A stretch of DNA of 23,425 nucleotides from positions 1-23,425 of the IMG/VR virus record IMGVR_UViG_3300021142_000183; one strand, given 5' to 3'. Both the position numbers and the translations under genes were made by a program. The notes under the pieces are model-generated. The model was given only the letters and a program-made list of their open reading frames with translations, did no database searches and had not been told where the DNA came from. Shown one piece after another: positions 1-7,080 of the stretch. This DNA is from a virus. How positions within the stretch are numbered: the first letter of the stretch is position 1; every line of letters starts with the position of its first letter.

Positions 1-2
1 CC

Positions 3-1388
3 GATACCATACCGGGCTGGTTCACAATTAATCCAGTTCAGAAAATAGTAGATTATTTAGATTATCTACCAGGAGATGTAGGCGATGTAATTTATGCATC
101 TCTTACTATACCCGGTGAAATTACTATAATACCTGGTGGATCTGAATTATACATAAAATTACGAAATAATACATCCTCTACATCAATTAGTACAGCATCT
201 GGTCCCGCATTAACTCCACAATCGGTATTCCAGCTGAATGATATAGATATCTTAATTGCACAATATCCTTATGGTATAAATGATGTTGTGACCGCTGTAA
301 ATTTCCAGACCAGTTTAACTGGTGTTACAGCATCAACAGTTTTATCTCCATCAATAGTTCAAACGACCAATACGTTATTCTATGGTGAACTTTTATTATG
401 GGTAACAGGTGGGCCATATGCTACAGCTACCATTAATGGTATTCTTGTTACCTTTAACATAGCATCAACTGATCCTGGTGGATATTCTGATTATGCAAGA
501 GGATCGCAGATGGCTCAGGTGATAAATGCAGCAGGTATACCGAATATCGTTGCATCTACTACTAACGCACAGACACTAATAATAACCAATACAGCTGGTG
601 GTCCAATTACAATTATAAATGGAACACTAGACATCAATAGTGTTCCATTTGCAGATTTAAACTCTGGTTCGGGTTTAGCATTAGTAACGCCTGCTTCTAT
701 TACACCAGTTATTAAATTTATAGCAACGGATGCCAGAGCCATAGATTTCCTAGATGTCGTGGGGACGGCTGTCGAAGATTTTGGCCTAATCTCAGTGGAA
801 AATGGTGTGAAGGCTTGTGGTCTTTATATTGAAGAAGGATTAAGAACAGCAACATTAACGGTTGTAACAAATCTAGCTCAATTAAATGCAATGAATCCAC
901 TTATCGGTGATCAGGCATATGTTATTGACAGTGTAGATGCACAAGGAAATAATTCTGGTGAATGGAGTCTGTGGTTATTTAATGGAACTATTTGGATTGA
1001 AACAAGTAATCAGGATAGTTCCACGACAGATGCAAAATCACTTGAATATACCCTTACAACGACCTCATTACCGTCCATAAATATAGGATCAATAAGCACA
1101 GGACGTAGAGTATCTTTAATTACAGTTGAAGTTATAACTCCGTTCAATGGAGCAGCAACCTTGTCAATTGGATATCACGTTAATAATTTAACTACGCCAC
1201 AGCCACCTGTTCCGGCAGGATTAATGACCAATGGATTAATTGATCTGACAGTTGCAGGAACTTACACAACATCTACAGACATACTTTTCGGGATTGATAC
1301 AGTTAGTGGAGATGTAACGATTACATCTGCTTTCGTTAGTGGTGGATCAAGTTTAGGTGAGGCGCAGATCATAGTCTCATATGTGTAA
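3..1388 (+). CDS. Virion structural protein, probably tail/fibre associated (5' end outside window)
   Basis: The frame is open from the first bases of the window to the TAA at 1386-1388, so at least 461 C-terminal residues are visible and the true start lies upstream. A GTG at 288 is in frame but has no convincing ribosome binding site and is probably internal. The protein is rich in Thr, Ser, Ile, Val and Gly with few charged residues, as in beta-rich phage fibre and baseplate proteins. A module around 850-1010 (LNAMNPLIGDQAYVID, then GEWSLWLFNGTIWIE) resembles a small domain seen in many phage tail proteins. The last ~110 residues look related to the C-terminus of the next gene (ATLSIG and ATLSVG, each ending in a beta strand). 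A late promoter follows directly. Exact role unknown. Confidence 0.7.
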   Translation, partial: DTIPGWFTINPVQKIVDYLDYLPGDVGDVIYASLTIPGEITIIPGGSELYIKLRNNTSSTSISTASGPALTPQSVFQLNDIDILIAQYPYGINDVVTAVNFQTSLTGVTASTVLSPSIVQTTNTLFYGELLLWVTGGPYATATINGILVTFNIASTDPGGYSDYARGSQMAQVINAAGIPNIVASTTNAQTLIITNTAGGPITIINGTLDINSVPFADLNSGSGLALVTPASITPVIKFIATDARAIDFLDVVGTAVEDFGLISVENGVKACGLYIEEGLRTATLTVVTNLAQLNAMNPLIGDQAYVIDSVDAQGNNSGEWSLWLFNGTIWIETSNQDSSTTDAKSLEYTLTTTSLPSINIGSISTGRRVSLITVEVITPFNGAATLSIGYHVNNLTTPQPPVPAGLMTNGLIDLTVAGTYTTSTDILFGIDTVSGDVTITSAFVSGGSSLGEAQIIVSYV

Positions 1389-1402
1389 TAATTTGATCTT
1401 TG

Positions 1403-1410
1403 GATAAATA
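1403..1410 (+). promoter_or_regulatory. T4-type late promoter -10 box (GATAAATA)
   Basis: GATAAATA matches the T4 late promoter consensus TATAAATA at seven of eight positions. It lies 40 bases before the ATG of the fibre gene. Transcription would start near 1416. The leader carries a small GGCC-ATGCT-GGCC hairpin (about 1422-1434) before the AGGAG ribosome binding site. Confidence 0.6.
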
Positions 1411-1450
1411 GTTTACTGAAGGCCATGCTGGCCTATTATAGGAGAAAACA

Positions 1451-4405
1451 ATGGCAAACGTAAAGAATTTCGGTCTTATTGGTGTAGGTTCTGACCTACA
1501 ACTAGGTAAGGCAGGTACCCGTCTAATTAATAACGCTGGTACATTTAACTTTAAGGCAGCAAACGGTTCAACCGATGCAGCACTTACCTCAGCTGGCATT
1601 ACGTCATCTGCAGGAAACGTAACTCTAACAACTGGTAATGCAGTTTTAAGTTCGACCTCAGCTACCGTTAGTATCGGTGGCGATACATCACTTAGCCGTC
1701 AGGGCGCAGGTGTATTTCAATTAGACGGAACAAAAGCATTTGTTGCACCAGTAGGTAATAGTGCAGCTCGTGCAGGATTAGCAACAACTGGTATGGTCCG
1801 CGTCAATAACGATGCACCTGCAGCAGCTTATGTAGAATTCTACAACGGTACATCATGGATGGAACTTGCAACTGGCGGTGACGCAGCACAACTACAAATT
1901 GAAGTTGACGCAATCGAAGCTTCGTTAGGTACAATGGTATCCACCGCAGGTGTATGGAATAATGCAGCGTTATCAAACGTAACAGTTTGGCCAACTCCTC
2001 CGACAGATTTAACTAGCGCATTAAACACAATGGCATCAATGATTGTTACTGACAACAATCTAGAAGAAATTTTCCCAGCAACAGGTGCTGGCAATGTCAT
2101 TTATGCAAATGGCACGGCTACAGGGTGGTTACAGGCTGCACCGGGCGCAACTTCAGGCGTTCAATCTTATAGCTCGCATTTAGATGCATTGGCTGCAAAG
2201 ACATCAACTGGATTAATGGTTCAGACAGGTGCTGCAACATATACTTCCACTTCGTTGGTTGCTCCTTCTCGTGGTTTTACTATCACCAACCCAAGTGGCG
2301 TTGCTGCTGCTCCAACTTTTGTACTTGCTAACAACTTAGCAGCACTTGAAGGCTTATCAGCTGCACCGTTCGGATATGCAGTTGTCACAGCAGACGGTGC
2401 TATGGCAATGCGTCAAATTACAGGCACAAGTGGTCAAATTTCTGTATCAGATGGCAATGGTGTTTCTACAAACACAGATATCGGTCTTGCAACAGTTTCG
2501 CAAGCGGCTACAGGTGATTTTGTTAAGGTAACACTTGATAGCTACGGTCGCGTTTCTGGTAATACACCAGTAGTTGCATCCGATGTATACAACTTAGTTG
2601 ATAGCAGATATGTACAATTAGGTGGTTCTACTATGACATCAGCAGCGAATATTACATTCGTTGGTGGCGGACAAGTATTAGGCTTACCAGCTATTGCAGT
2701 TGGTGCTACAGCAGCTACATCGAAAGCATATGTTGATAATTTAATCTCTGGTCTACAATGGAAGCAATCAGTTAACACTATTTCGTTCAGCGATGTTGCT
2801 TTGTTACAGGCGACTCCAGGCGCAGATCTTATTATTGATGGCGAAACAATGCTGGATGGCGAAAGCACATTGTTAACAAATCAAGGTGTAAACTCTCAGA
2901 ATGGTATCTATGTTGCTGCTATCACGGGCACTGCTCCAACATGTACATATGTATTAACACGTCGTGCTGATGCTGATGTATATACTGAATTAGTACACGC
3001 TTCGGTATTCGTAGCAGAAGGTACACATGCAAATTCTGGTTGGACACAAACAAATGAATATCTAACTTCATTCTCCGGTCAGGTATGGGTTCAGTTCTCC
3101 GGTGCTGGTACTTATGTTGCCGGTGATGGTGTTAATATTTCTGGTACAGTTGTTTCGACGGTTATCAGTAACGGTCTTAAGTATGTTACAGTTGGTCTTG
3201 ATCAGGCAATTACACTTGACATCGCTGGTGCACTTGCTCTTAATGATACAGGTGGTCCATTAACATTGGTACTTGACTCTGCAGGTGGGTTAACACAAAC
3301 TGCTGTGGCAGGTCAGTTAGGTATTAAGTCCGGTGGCGTAACAAACGGAATGCTCGCAAATTCTGCAATTACACTGAATGCTGATTCAGGTTCTGGTTCA
3401 GTAAGTTTAGGTGGTACAGTATTAATTCAAGGTACATCTGCACAAGGTATATCAACATCTGCAACTGGTTCGACATATACCATTACAGCAGCAGATGCTA
3501 CAACACTTGCAAAGGGTGTTGCTAGTTTCAATACTGCTTCGTTTACAACAGCTTCTGGTGCAGTTTCACTTAAGACAGTTGATGTAGCACATGGCGGTAC
3601 TGGTGCAACTTCATTCACAGCTAACCAACTATTGTTTGGTAACGGTTCAAGTGCAATACAGTCCGGCGCAGGTTTGACATATACTGTACCTTCATCGAAT
3701 CCTACATTAACACTTGGTGGAGCAACAGGCGGTACATTTGTCGCTAATGGCACAGATTTAACAATTACTTCTACTGCTACTAACTCTAACATTTTACTTA
3801 CACCTAATGGTACTGGTGCAGTTATTATCGGACCAGCAGGCTCAGGCTTGTTACAATCTGATGCAGGTACACCGTTAACTATCCAAGGTAATACATTCTT
3901 AACATTAAAGGCTGTAACAGGTAATGTTGTTTTAGATCTTTCTGGTACAAGTAATTATGTAAATGTAACAGGTCCAACAGCAGCGCAATATTCAACAGCA
4001 ATTGCAGCAGTTCCTTCGGCATTAACTAATAAGTATTATGTTGATCAGGCTATTGCGGCAGGTGCTTCAGCTGGCGCAGTTAAGTCCTTCCAAGCAGTTG
4101 TTGATCTAAGTGCAAACGGTACAACGGCAATTGGTACAGCAATGCCAGCAGGCGCAACAGTACTATCAGTTAAGGTAGTAGTTGGTTTAGCTGATGCATC
4201 AGCAACATTATCGGTTGGTAAGTCAGGTGGCGTTGCAGCTTACATGACAACTGGCGAAAATGATACACAACTTGCAGGAATGTATATGGCAGAAACTTTT
4301 GTTACAGAAGCTGGTTCAGTCCAAGTCAATGCAACAGTTGCTTCTACAGGCGCAACATCTGGTTCTACTGCAACAGTGATTTTCACTTACCAAGTAGCAC
4401 AATAA
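1451..4405 (+). CDS. Long tail-fibre-like protein (984 aa)
   Basis: This is a very long, low-charge, Gly/Ala/Thr/Ser-rich protein typical of phage fibres and host-recognition structures on the virion. Recognisable fibre pieces are: NGTSWMELATGG near residue 130; KAYVDNLISGLQWKQS near 430, a linker common in phage fibres; VDVAHGGTGATSFT near 713, the frequent GGTGAT fibre repeat; and KYYVDQAIAAG near 865, a second copy of the YVDxxI linker. The last ~110 residues form a separate beta-rich tip domain that resembles the C-terminus of the preceding gene. AGGAG at 1440-1444 sets the ATG at 1451, and a GATAAATA late box lies upstream. Expression should be late and the product assembled into the particle. 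Whether it is the distal receptor binder or a shorter side fibre cannot be told. Confidence 0.85.
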   Translation: MANVKNFGLIGVGSDLQLGKAGTRLINNAGTFNFKAANGSTDAALTSAGITSSAGNVTLTTGNAVLSSTSATVSIGGDTSLSRQGAGVFQLDGTKAFVAPVGNSAARAGLATTGMVRVNNDAPAAAYVEFYNGTSWMELATGGDAAQLQIEVDAIEASLGTMVSTAGVWNNAALSNVTVWPTPPTDLTSALNTMASMIVTDNNLEEIFPATGAGNVIYANGTATGWLQAAPGATSGVQSYSSHLDALAAKTSTGLMVQTGAATYTSTSLVAPSRGFTITNPSGVAAAPTFVLANNLAALEGLSAAPFGYAVVTADGAMAMRQITGTSGQISVSDGNGVSTNTDIGLATVSQAATGDFVKVTLDSYGRVSGNTPVVASDVYNLVDSRYVQLGGSTMTSAANITFVGGGQVLGLPAIAVGATAATSKAYVDNLISGLQWKQSVNTISFSDVALLQATPGADLIIDGETMLDGESTLLTNQGVNSQNGIYVAAITGTAPTCTYVLTRRADADVYTELVHASVFVAEGTHANSGWTQTNEYLTSFSGQVWVQFSGAGTYVAGDGVNISGTVVSTVISNGLKYVTVGLDQAITLDIAGALALNDTGGPLTLVLDSAGGLTQTAVAGQLGIKSGGVTNGMLANSAITLNADSGSGSVSLGGTVLIQGTSAQGISTSATGSTYTITAADATTLAKGVASFNTASFTTASGAVSLKTVDVAHGGTGATSFTANQLLFGNGSSAIQSGAGLTYTVPSSNPTLTLGGATGGTFVANGTDLTITSTATNSNILLTPNGTGAVIIGPAGSGLLQSDAGTPLTIQGNTFLTLKAVTGNVVLDLSGTSNYVNVTGPTAAQYSTAIAAVPSALTNKYYVDQAIAAGASAGAVKSFQAVVDLSANGTTAIGTAMPAGATVLSVKVVVGLADASATLSVGKSGGVAAYMTTGENDTQLAGMYMAETFVTEAGSVQVNATVASTGATSGSTATVIFTYQVAQ

Positions 4406-4411
4406 GCTAAT

Positions 4412-4429
4412 AACTAACTTAGGTTAGTT
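4412..4429 (+). terminator. Hairpin after the fibre gene
   Basis: AACTAAC and GTTAGTT flank a TTAG loop just after the fibre stop codon. There is no T run. It may assist the stronger terminator that follows or protect the 3' end. Confidence 0.4.
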
Positions 4430-4435
4430 CAAATC

Positions 4436-4466
4436 AAAAAGCCCAGTTTAATACACTGGGCTTTTT
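4436..4466 (+). terminator. Rho-independent terminator (possibly bidirectional)
   Basis: The stem GCCCAGT/ACTGGGC (4441-4447 with 4455-4461) has a seven-base loop, a 5' A run and a 3' TTTTT. The matching A and T runs would let it work in both directions. It separates the fibre gene from the promoter at 4468. Confidence 0.88.
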
Positions 4467-4467
4467 C

Positions 4468-4475
4468 TATAAATA
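4468..4475 (+). promoter_or_regulatory. Canonical T4-type late promoter -10 box (TATAAATA)
   Basis: Exact match to the T4 late consensus TATAAATA. It lies directly behind a terminator and 23 bases before the ATG at 4499, with TTGGAG as ribosome binding site between them. This is the clearest late promoter in the window and supports a T4-like late sigma system. Confidence 0.8.
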
Positions 4476-4498
4476 CTGCGTTAATTGGAGTAATCAAA

Positions 4499-4741
4499 AT
4501 GGATAAATTAAGTAGAATTTTGGGTGATCTATTCACAGGTCCAGATGGAAAAACACATGATCCTGCAAGATGGTTATGGATATTAGGTATAGTGGCATTT
4601 GTAGCATTTGCCGGATTCGAAGTGTATAAATCAGGTAAATTCGACATGCTTAATTTCGGAATTGCCTACGGTACATTGTTAGGCTCTGGTGCTGCCGGAG
4701 TAAAAATTAAAGAAACCACAGAACCAAAACCACCGGTATAA
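4499..4741 (+). CDS. Small two-helix membrane protein, holin-like
   Basis: 80 residues. A short amphipathic N-terminus is followed by DPARWLW, a hydrophobic helix at about 24-43, a short polar turn (KSGKFD), a second less hydrophobic helix at about 50-67 rich in Gly and Ala, and a charged tail ending in KPPV. Small late phage membrane proteins of this build are often annotated as putative holins or as inner-membrane proteins of unknown role. It has its own late promoter and a terminator downstream, so it is expressed as a single late gene. No endolysin lies next to it, so a lysis role is only a suggestion. Confidence 0.6.
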   Translation: MDKLSRILGDLFTGPDGKTHDPARWLWILGIVAFVAFAGFEVYKSGKFDMLNFGIAYGTLLGSGAAGVKIKETTEPKPPV

Positions 4742-4765
4742 ATTTGAGGCAGATTATTACCAATA

Positions 4766-4789
4766 AAATGTGCGGTCGCAGCATTTTTT
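4766..4789 (+). terminator. Rho-independent terminator after the small membrane protein gene
   Basis: The stem is AAATG-TGCG paired with CGCA-(G)-CATTT, with a two-base loop and one bulged G, followed by a run of six T. It lies 25 bases after the stop codon at 4741. Confidence 0.6.
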
Positions 4790-4790
4790 G

Positions 4791-4879
4791 ATAAGTAATA
4801 CACTATGCAATGTTGCGCTCATGGTGAGGCAACAGATTTGCAATAGTGGCCACAATGGCACTCAATAAGGAAATTAAAA
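4791..4879 (+). promoter_or_regulatory. Structured leader before the 121-aa gene
   Basis: This non-coding stretch has a near late box (GATAAGTA, about 4790-4797) and an imperfect hairpin AGTGgCCA-caa-TGGCACT at about 4845-4862, just before the AAGGA ribosome binding site. No open frame of useful length is present. The promoter assignment is weak. Confidence 0.3.
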
Positions 4880-5245
4880 ATGTTCACAATCCCTAAAACC
4901 CCTCAAGATTTTTTCAAAGCAACAACCGATCTTTTCGCAAATGTCCCAAAGACAGCGGACGAAGCAAAGGTAGTATTTGAAAAAGTACAAACCGTATTCA
5001 AGACTGAATACACAAATAGCCAAGATATGTGGAAGACTTATCAAAAGTCGTTCCAGGGCGAAGCTACACCGAAGGAAATTACCGAAGCAAATAAGAAAGC
5101 AGTTGAATTGCTTAAGGCAACTACTTTTGCTGGTTTAGTTGCTATTCCGGGCGCTGTATTTGTTCTTCCAGCTATTGTAGAAAAAGCTAAAGAATACAAG
5201 ATCGACTTAGTTCCTAAGTCTGTATCAGAACAATTTGATATCTAA
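4880..5245 (+). CDS. Unknown phage protein with LETM1-like PGAxFxLPAI segment
   Basis: 121 residues. The N-terminal ~75 residues are charged, probably helical, and begin like a phasin (MFTIPKTPQDFFKATTDLF). The C-terminal part (about 78-121) holds a hydrophobic stretch TTFAGLVAIPGAVFVLPAIV followed by a basic patch and DLVPKSVSEQF. The order PGxxFxLPxxxxxAKxxxIDLxP recalls the ribosome-binding segment of LETM1-type proteins and also some short bacterial proteins. This is a resemblance only. AAGGA sets the ATG, and the gene stands alone between two terminators. Function unknown; a membrane-associated or structural accessory role is possible. Confidence 0.6.
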   Translation: MFTIPKTPQDFFKATTDLFANVPKTADEAKVVFEKVQTVFKTEYTNSQDMWKTYQKSFQGEATPKEITEANKKAVELLKATTFAGLVAIPGAVFVLPAIVEKAKEYKIDLVPKSVSEQFDI

Positions 5246-5258
5246 AATATCAAACTAA

Positions 5259-5282
5259 TAAAGGGGCTTCGGCCCTTTTATT
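5259..5282 (+). terminator. Rho-independent terminator with TTCG loop
   Basis: The stem AAGGGGC/GGCCCTTTT, with one G-T pair, closes on a TTCG tetraloop and is followed by a T-rich tail. It lies 14 bases after the stop at 5245. Confidence 0.85.
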
Positions 5283-5310
5283 TTGACATTATTTTCAATG
5301 TTAATAAAAT
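5283..5310 (+). promoter_or_regulatory. Possible sigma70-like promoter TTGACA-16-TAAAAT
   Basis: A consensus -35 (5283-5288) and a fair -10 (5305-5310) with a 16-base spacer sit directly after a terminator. A T4-type late box follows at 5313, so the next gene may have both early and late promoters. Confidence 0.45.
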
Positions 5311-5312
5311 TT

Positions 5313-5320
5313 GATAAATA
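5313..5320 (+). promoter_or_regulatory. T4-type late box GATAAATA, five bases before ATG
   Basis: It matches the late consensus except for the first base. If transcription starts the usual six or so bases downstream, the message begins at the ATG at 5326 and is leaderless. No Shine-Dalgarno sequence is visible. Confidence 0.5.
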
Positions 5321-5325
5321 CACAT

Positions 5326-6072
5326 ATGAGAATAGTTGAAATTTTACTACCAAAAGGTCTAACTGACCGTGGCCTATCAGCCCAATCATATAGAACAATT
5401 GATAAATTACAATCACGTATGGATCTATATGTAGATAAACTTTGCCATATGGCCGCAGGCACAGCTAGAGATTTTCTAAAATCAAAGTTAAAAGCTGATT
5501 ATGTATCACTTAAAGATATTATTCAAAAAACTAGTATTGCAGAAAGTGATTTAGCAGAGTTGGGTGCATACGAAGTATACGATACTCGTACAGGATATAA
5601 GGTAGCAGGACCGTACAACAATCTACGGCGCGCATCAAATGCAGCAGATAAACTTGATTTGAAGTTTGGAGCACATAGATATGCCTATCGACCTGTTAAA
5701 CAGTTAAAAGAAGCAGTTTATAAATTACCACTCACTTTAGATGATTTTGAACTCGTTAAGAGATTAATGGAAAAACCTATTCCAGCTATCGTGGCGCCAA
5801 TCTATATAATGGAAATTATAGAAGACGATGAGCTAAACGATCAGCTTAAATCGCTGGAAGAATCGGATCCAGGTCGCGATGTCCGCCCACTTATAGTAGA
5901 ATGGTTTAGAAGGGTCATGCCTGACCAGATGTATCGTTTCGGTCAACCTCGTGCAAGCGAGAATGCACGTAAAGGATTACTTTCCCCGATACATGGATAC
6001 ACTACGGGCACCCATACCGGGTCTTCTTTCACCGGTACCGAATCATCCGGAAATGCATATGGATTTATATAA
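5326..6072 (+). CDS. Unknown phage protein, 248 aa
   Basis: I chose the ATG at 5326 rather than an in-frame TTG at 5311, because the latter lies inside the predicted promoter. The N-terminus MRIVEILLPKGLTDR resembles the short MRI/MKI leader found on many unrelated proteins of large phages. The middle part (about 88-130) holds a repeat-friendly segment, AYEVYDTRTGYKVAGPYNNLRRASNAADKLD, of the kind seen in phage proteins that follow conserved Tyr and Gly spacing. A charged helical region follows (LEESDPGRDVRPLIVEWFRRVMP). The last ~40 residues are Gly/Ser/Thr-rich and look disordered; they overlap the start of the GIY-YIG gene by 20 bases. No function can be assigned. Confidence 0.65.
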   Translation: MRIVEILLPKGLTDRGLSAQSYRTIDKLQSRMDLYVDKLCHMAAGTARDFLKSKLKADYVSLKDIIQKTSIAESDLAELGAYEVYDTRTGYKVAGPYNNLRRASNAADKLDLKFGAHRYAYRPVKQLKEAVYKLPLTLDDFELVKRLMEKPIPAIVAPIYIMEIIEDDELNDQLKSLEESDPGRDVRPLIVEWFRRVMPDQMYRFGQPRASENARKGLLSPIHGYTTGTHTGSSFTGTESSGNAYGFI

Positions 6073-6658
6073 TATATTCTATGTATATGCATATATAGGT
6101 AACTCCGGCAAACCTTACTACATAGGGAAAGGTAAAAACAGGAGAGCCTGGGAAAAGCACACAAATATAAACAGACCTAACGATAAGTCGAAAATTGTGA
6201 TTCTCGAATCTAAATTATCCGAGATAGGTGCCTGGGCGATAGAACGCAGGATGATTTCGTGGTGGGGAAGAAAAGATATTAATACAGGCATATTACAGAA
6301 TAAATCCGATGGCGGCGAAGGTAATGTGGGTAAGATAGGCCATTCTAAGGGTGGGAGAGCCTGGACAGAAGAAGAAAAACGTAAGAAAAGCGAATCTATG
6401 CTCGGGGAGAAGAATGTTTGTTTTGGCAGGATTATGTCTGAAGAACAAAAAACAAGATTAAAACAATTTTCTGGAGAAAAACATCATGGTTATGGTAAAC
6501 CTAGTGTAATGGCGGGTAAAAATCATACTGAAGAATCTAAGAGGAAAATGTCTGAATCTCAGAGAAAAAGGCCTCCCGTCTCCGAAGAAACACGTCTCAG
6601 GAGATCTATATCCATGAAACTTGCTCATGAGAGAAGGAGAACTAAAAATGGCCTATAG
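6053..6658 (+). CDS. GIY-YIG homing endonuclease with NUMOD3 repeats
   Basis: 201 residues from the ATG at 6053; an alternative ATG lies at 6059. The nuclease domain shows YAYI at 12-15, PYYIGKGKNRRAW at 21-33, H36, the catalytic-type Glu in IERRMISWWGR and the conserved DGGEG. The second half is basic and carries NUMOD3-type DNA-binding repeats (HSKGG...WTEEEKRKKSES, NHTEESKRKMSES, VSEETRLRRSIS). This is the layout of free-standing phage enzymes that cut an allele lacking the gene and copy themselves in. Its start overlaps the 3' end of the preceding gene by 20 bases and its stop overlaps the iscU fragment start by 11 bases, so it fills the space between two coding ends exactly. An in-frame upstream ATG at 5951 only adds residues antiparallel to no known domain and is rejected. 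Confidence 0.88.
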   Translation: MHMDLYNIFYVYAYIGNSGKPYYIGKGKNRRAWEKHTNINRPNDKSKIVILESKLSEIGAWAIERRMISWWGRKDINTGILQNKSDGGEGNVGKIGHSKGGRAWTEEEKRKKSESMLGEKNVCFGRIMSEEQKTRLKQFSGEKHHGYGKPSVMAGKNHTEESKRKMSESQRKRPPVSEETRLRRSISMKLAHERRRTKNGL

Positions 6659-6761
6659 CGAGAAAGTGTTGGATCACTACGAAAATCCACGCAACGTGGG
6701 TAAAATGGATAGCGCCGATCTGAATGTAGGCACAGGAATGGTGGGTGCCGCGTCTAATTGA
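6648..6761 (+). pseudogene. iscU: Truncated iscU: N-terminal 37 codons of the Fe-S scaffold protein
   Basis: The 37-residue reading frame begins MAYSEKVLDHYENPRNVG and continues to NVGTGMVGA. This is nearly identical to the N-terminus of proteobacterial IscU, the scaffold on which IscS and its partners build iron-sulphur clusters. Family members continue PACGDVM with the first cluster-binding cysteine; here the frame changes to ASN and stops at a TGA, so none of the three ligand cysteines is present. No later part of IscU is found in the window. AGGAG (6635-6639) is well placed before the ATG, so the peptide may still be made. By hand count 56 of 114 bases are G or C, richer than the neighbouring genes, which suggests recent capture from a host or another phage. 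It is either a relic of a full phage iscU or a retained small peptide. Confidence 0.85.
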
Positions 6762-6786
6762 CTTTCATGAACATAACTGCTACAAT
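6758..6786 (+). promoter_or_regulatory. Strong sigma70-like promoter TTGACT-17-TACAAT
   Basis: The -35 is TTGACT (6758-6763), the spacer is 17 bases and the -10 is TACAAT (6781-6786). The -35 overlaps the TGA stop of the iscU fragment. Transcription should begin near 6793 and run into the dsbA-like and polymerase genes, so this is a likely early promoter read by host RNA polymerase. Confidence 0.75.
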
Positions 6787-6828
6787 AGACTAACCGCTAA
6801 ATAAAGCACTACAAGTTCAAGGAGTCAA

Positions 6829-7080
6829 ATGGCTAAATTATCACCAGAGAATGTTGCACGACTAAAACAGTTGATTGCAGATGGAGTTCAGGTATTACAG
6901 GAATGTGAGGATCTGAAAGAGGGATTGAGCGAGACAGTAAAAGCTATCGCTGAAGAACTAGAAGTAAAACCCGGTCAGTTAAACAAGCTTATCAAAATCT
7001 GCCAGAAGGGAGATATGAATGATAAGAGGGAAGCATTCGACGAACTCGAAGAACTATATAAGGCCGGGGGCTTGGGTTAA
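6829..7080 (+). CDS. dsbA: DsbA-like small DNA-binding/transcription accessory protein
   Basis: 83 residues, mostly helical and charged: N-terminal MAKLSPENVARLKQLI, a central DLKEGLSETVKAIAEELEVKPGQLNKLIKIC, and an acidic C-terminus ending in ELEELYKAGG. The spacing of the central helices, the KPxxLNKxIKI core and the short length resemble the DsbA family of T4 and its cyanophage relatives, a double-stranded DNA binding protein that helps late transcription. The match is by eye, and a related small phage helical protein cannot be excluded. AAGGAG precedes the ATG. The stop overlaps the polymerase start as TAATG, so the two genes are translationally coupled behind the promoter at 6758. Confidence 0.6.
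   Translation: MAKLSPENVARLKQLIADGVQVLQECEDLKEGLSETVKAIAEELEVKPGQLNKLIKICQKGDMNDKREAFDELEELYKAGGLG

Noticed and set aside
1803-3792. Several open frames on the minus strand within the fibre gene
   Set aside because: They mirror the repetitive low-stop composition of the fibre gene, have no ribosome binding sites and show only biased composition.
4412-4440. tRNA-like sequence (GGTTAGTTCAAATC) near the fibre gene end
   Set aside because: No acceptor stem or anticodon arm can be formed. The stretch is explained by a small hairpin and the terminator.
5951-6052. Longer start for the GIY-YIG endonuclease at 5951
   Set aside because: The extra 34 residues lie wholly inside the preceding gene in another frame, contain no domain, and the nuclease motif starts cleanly after the ATG at 6053.
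6762-6828. Continuation of iscU after a frameshift
   Set aside because: No frame after 6761 gives the expected PACGDVM or later IscU segments, and the sequence is a promoter and leader.
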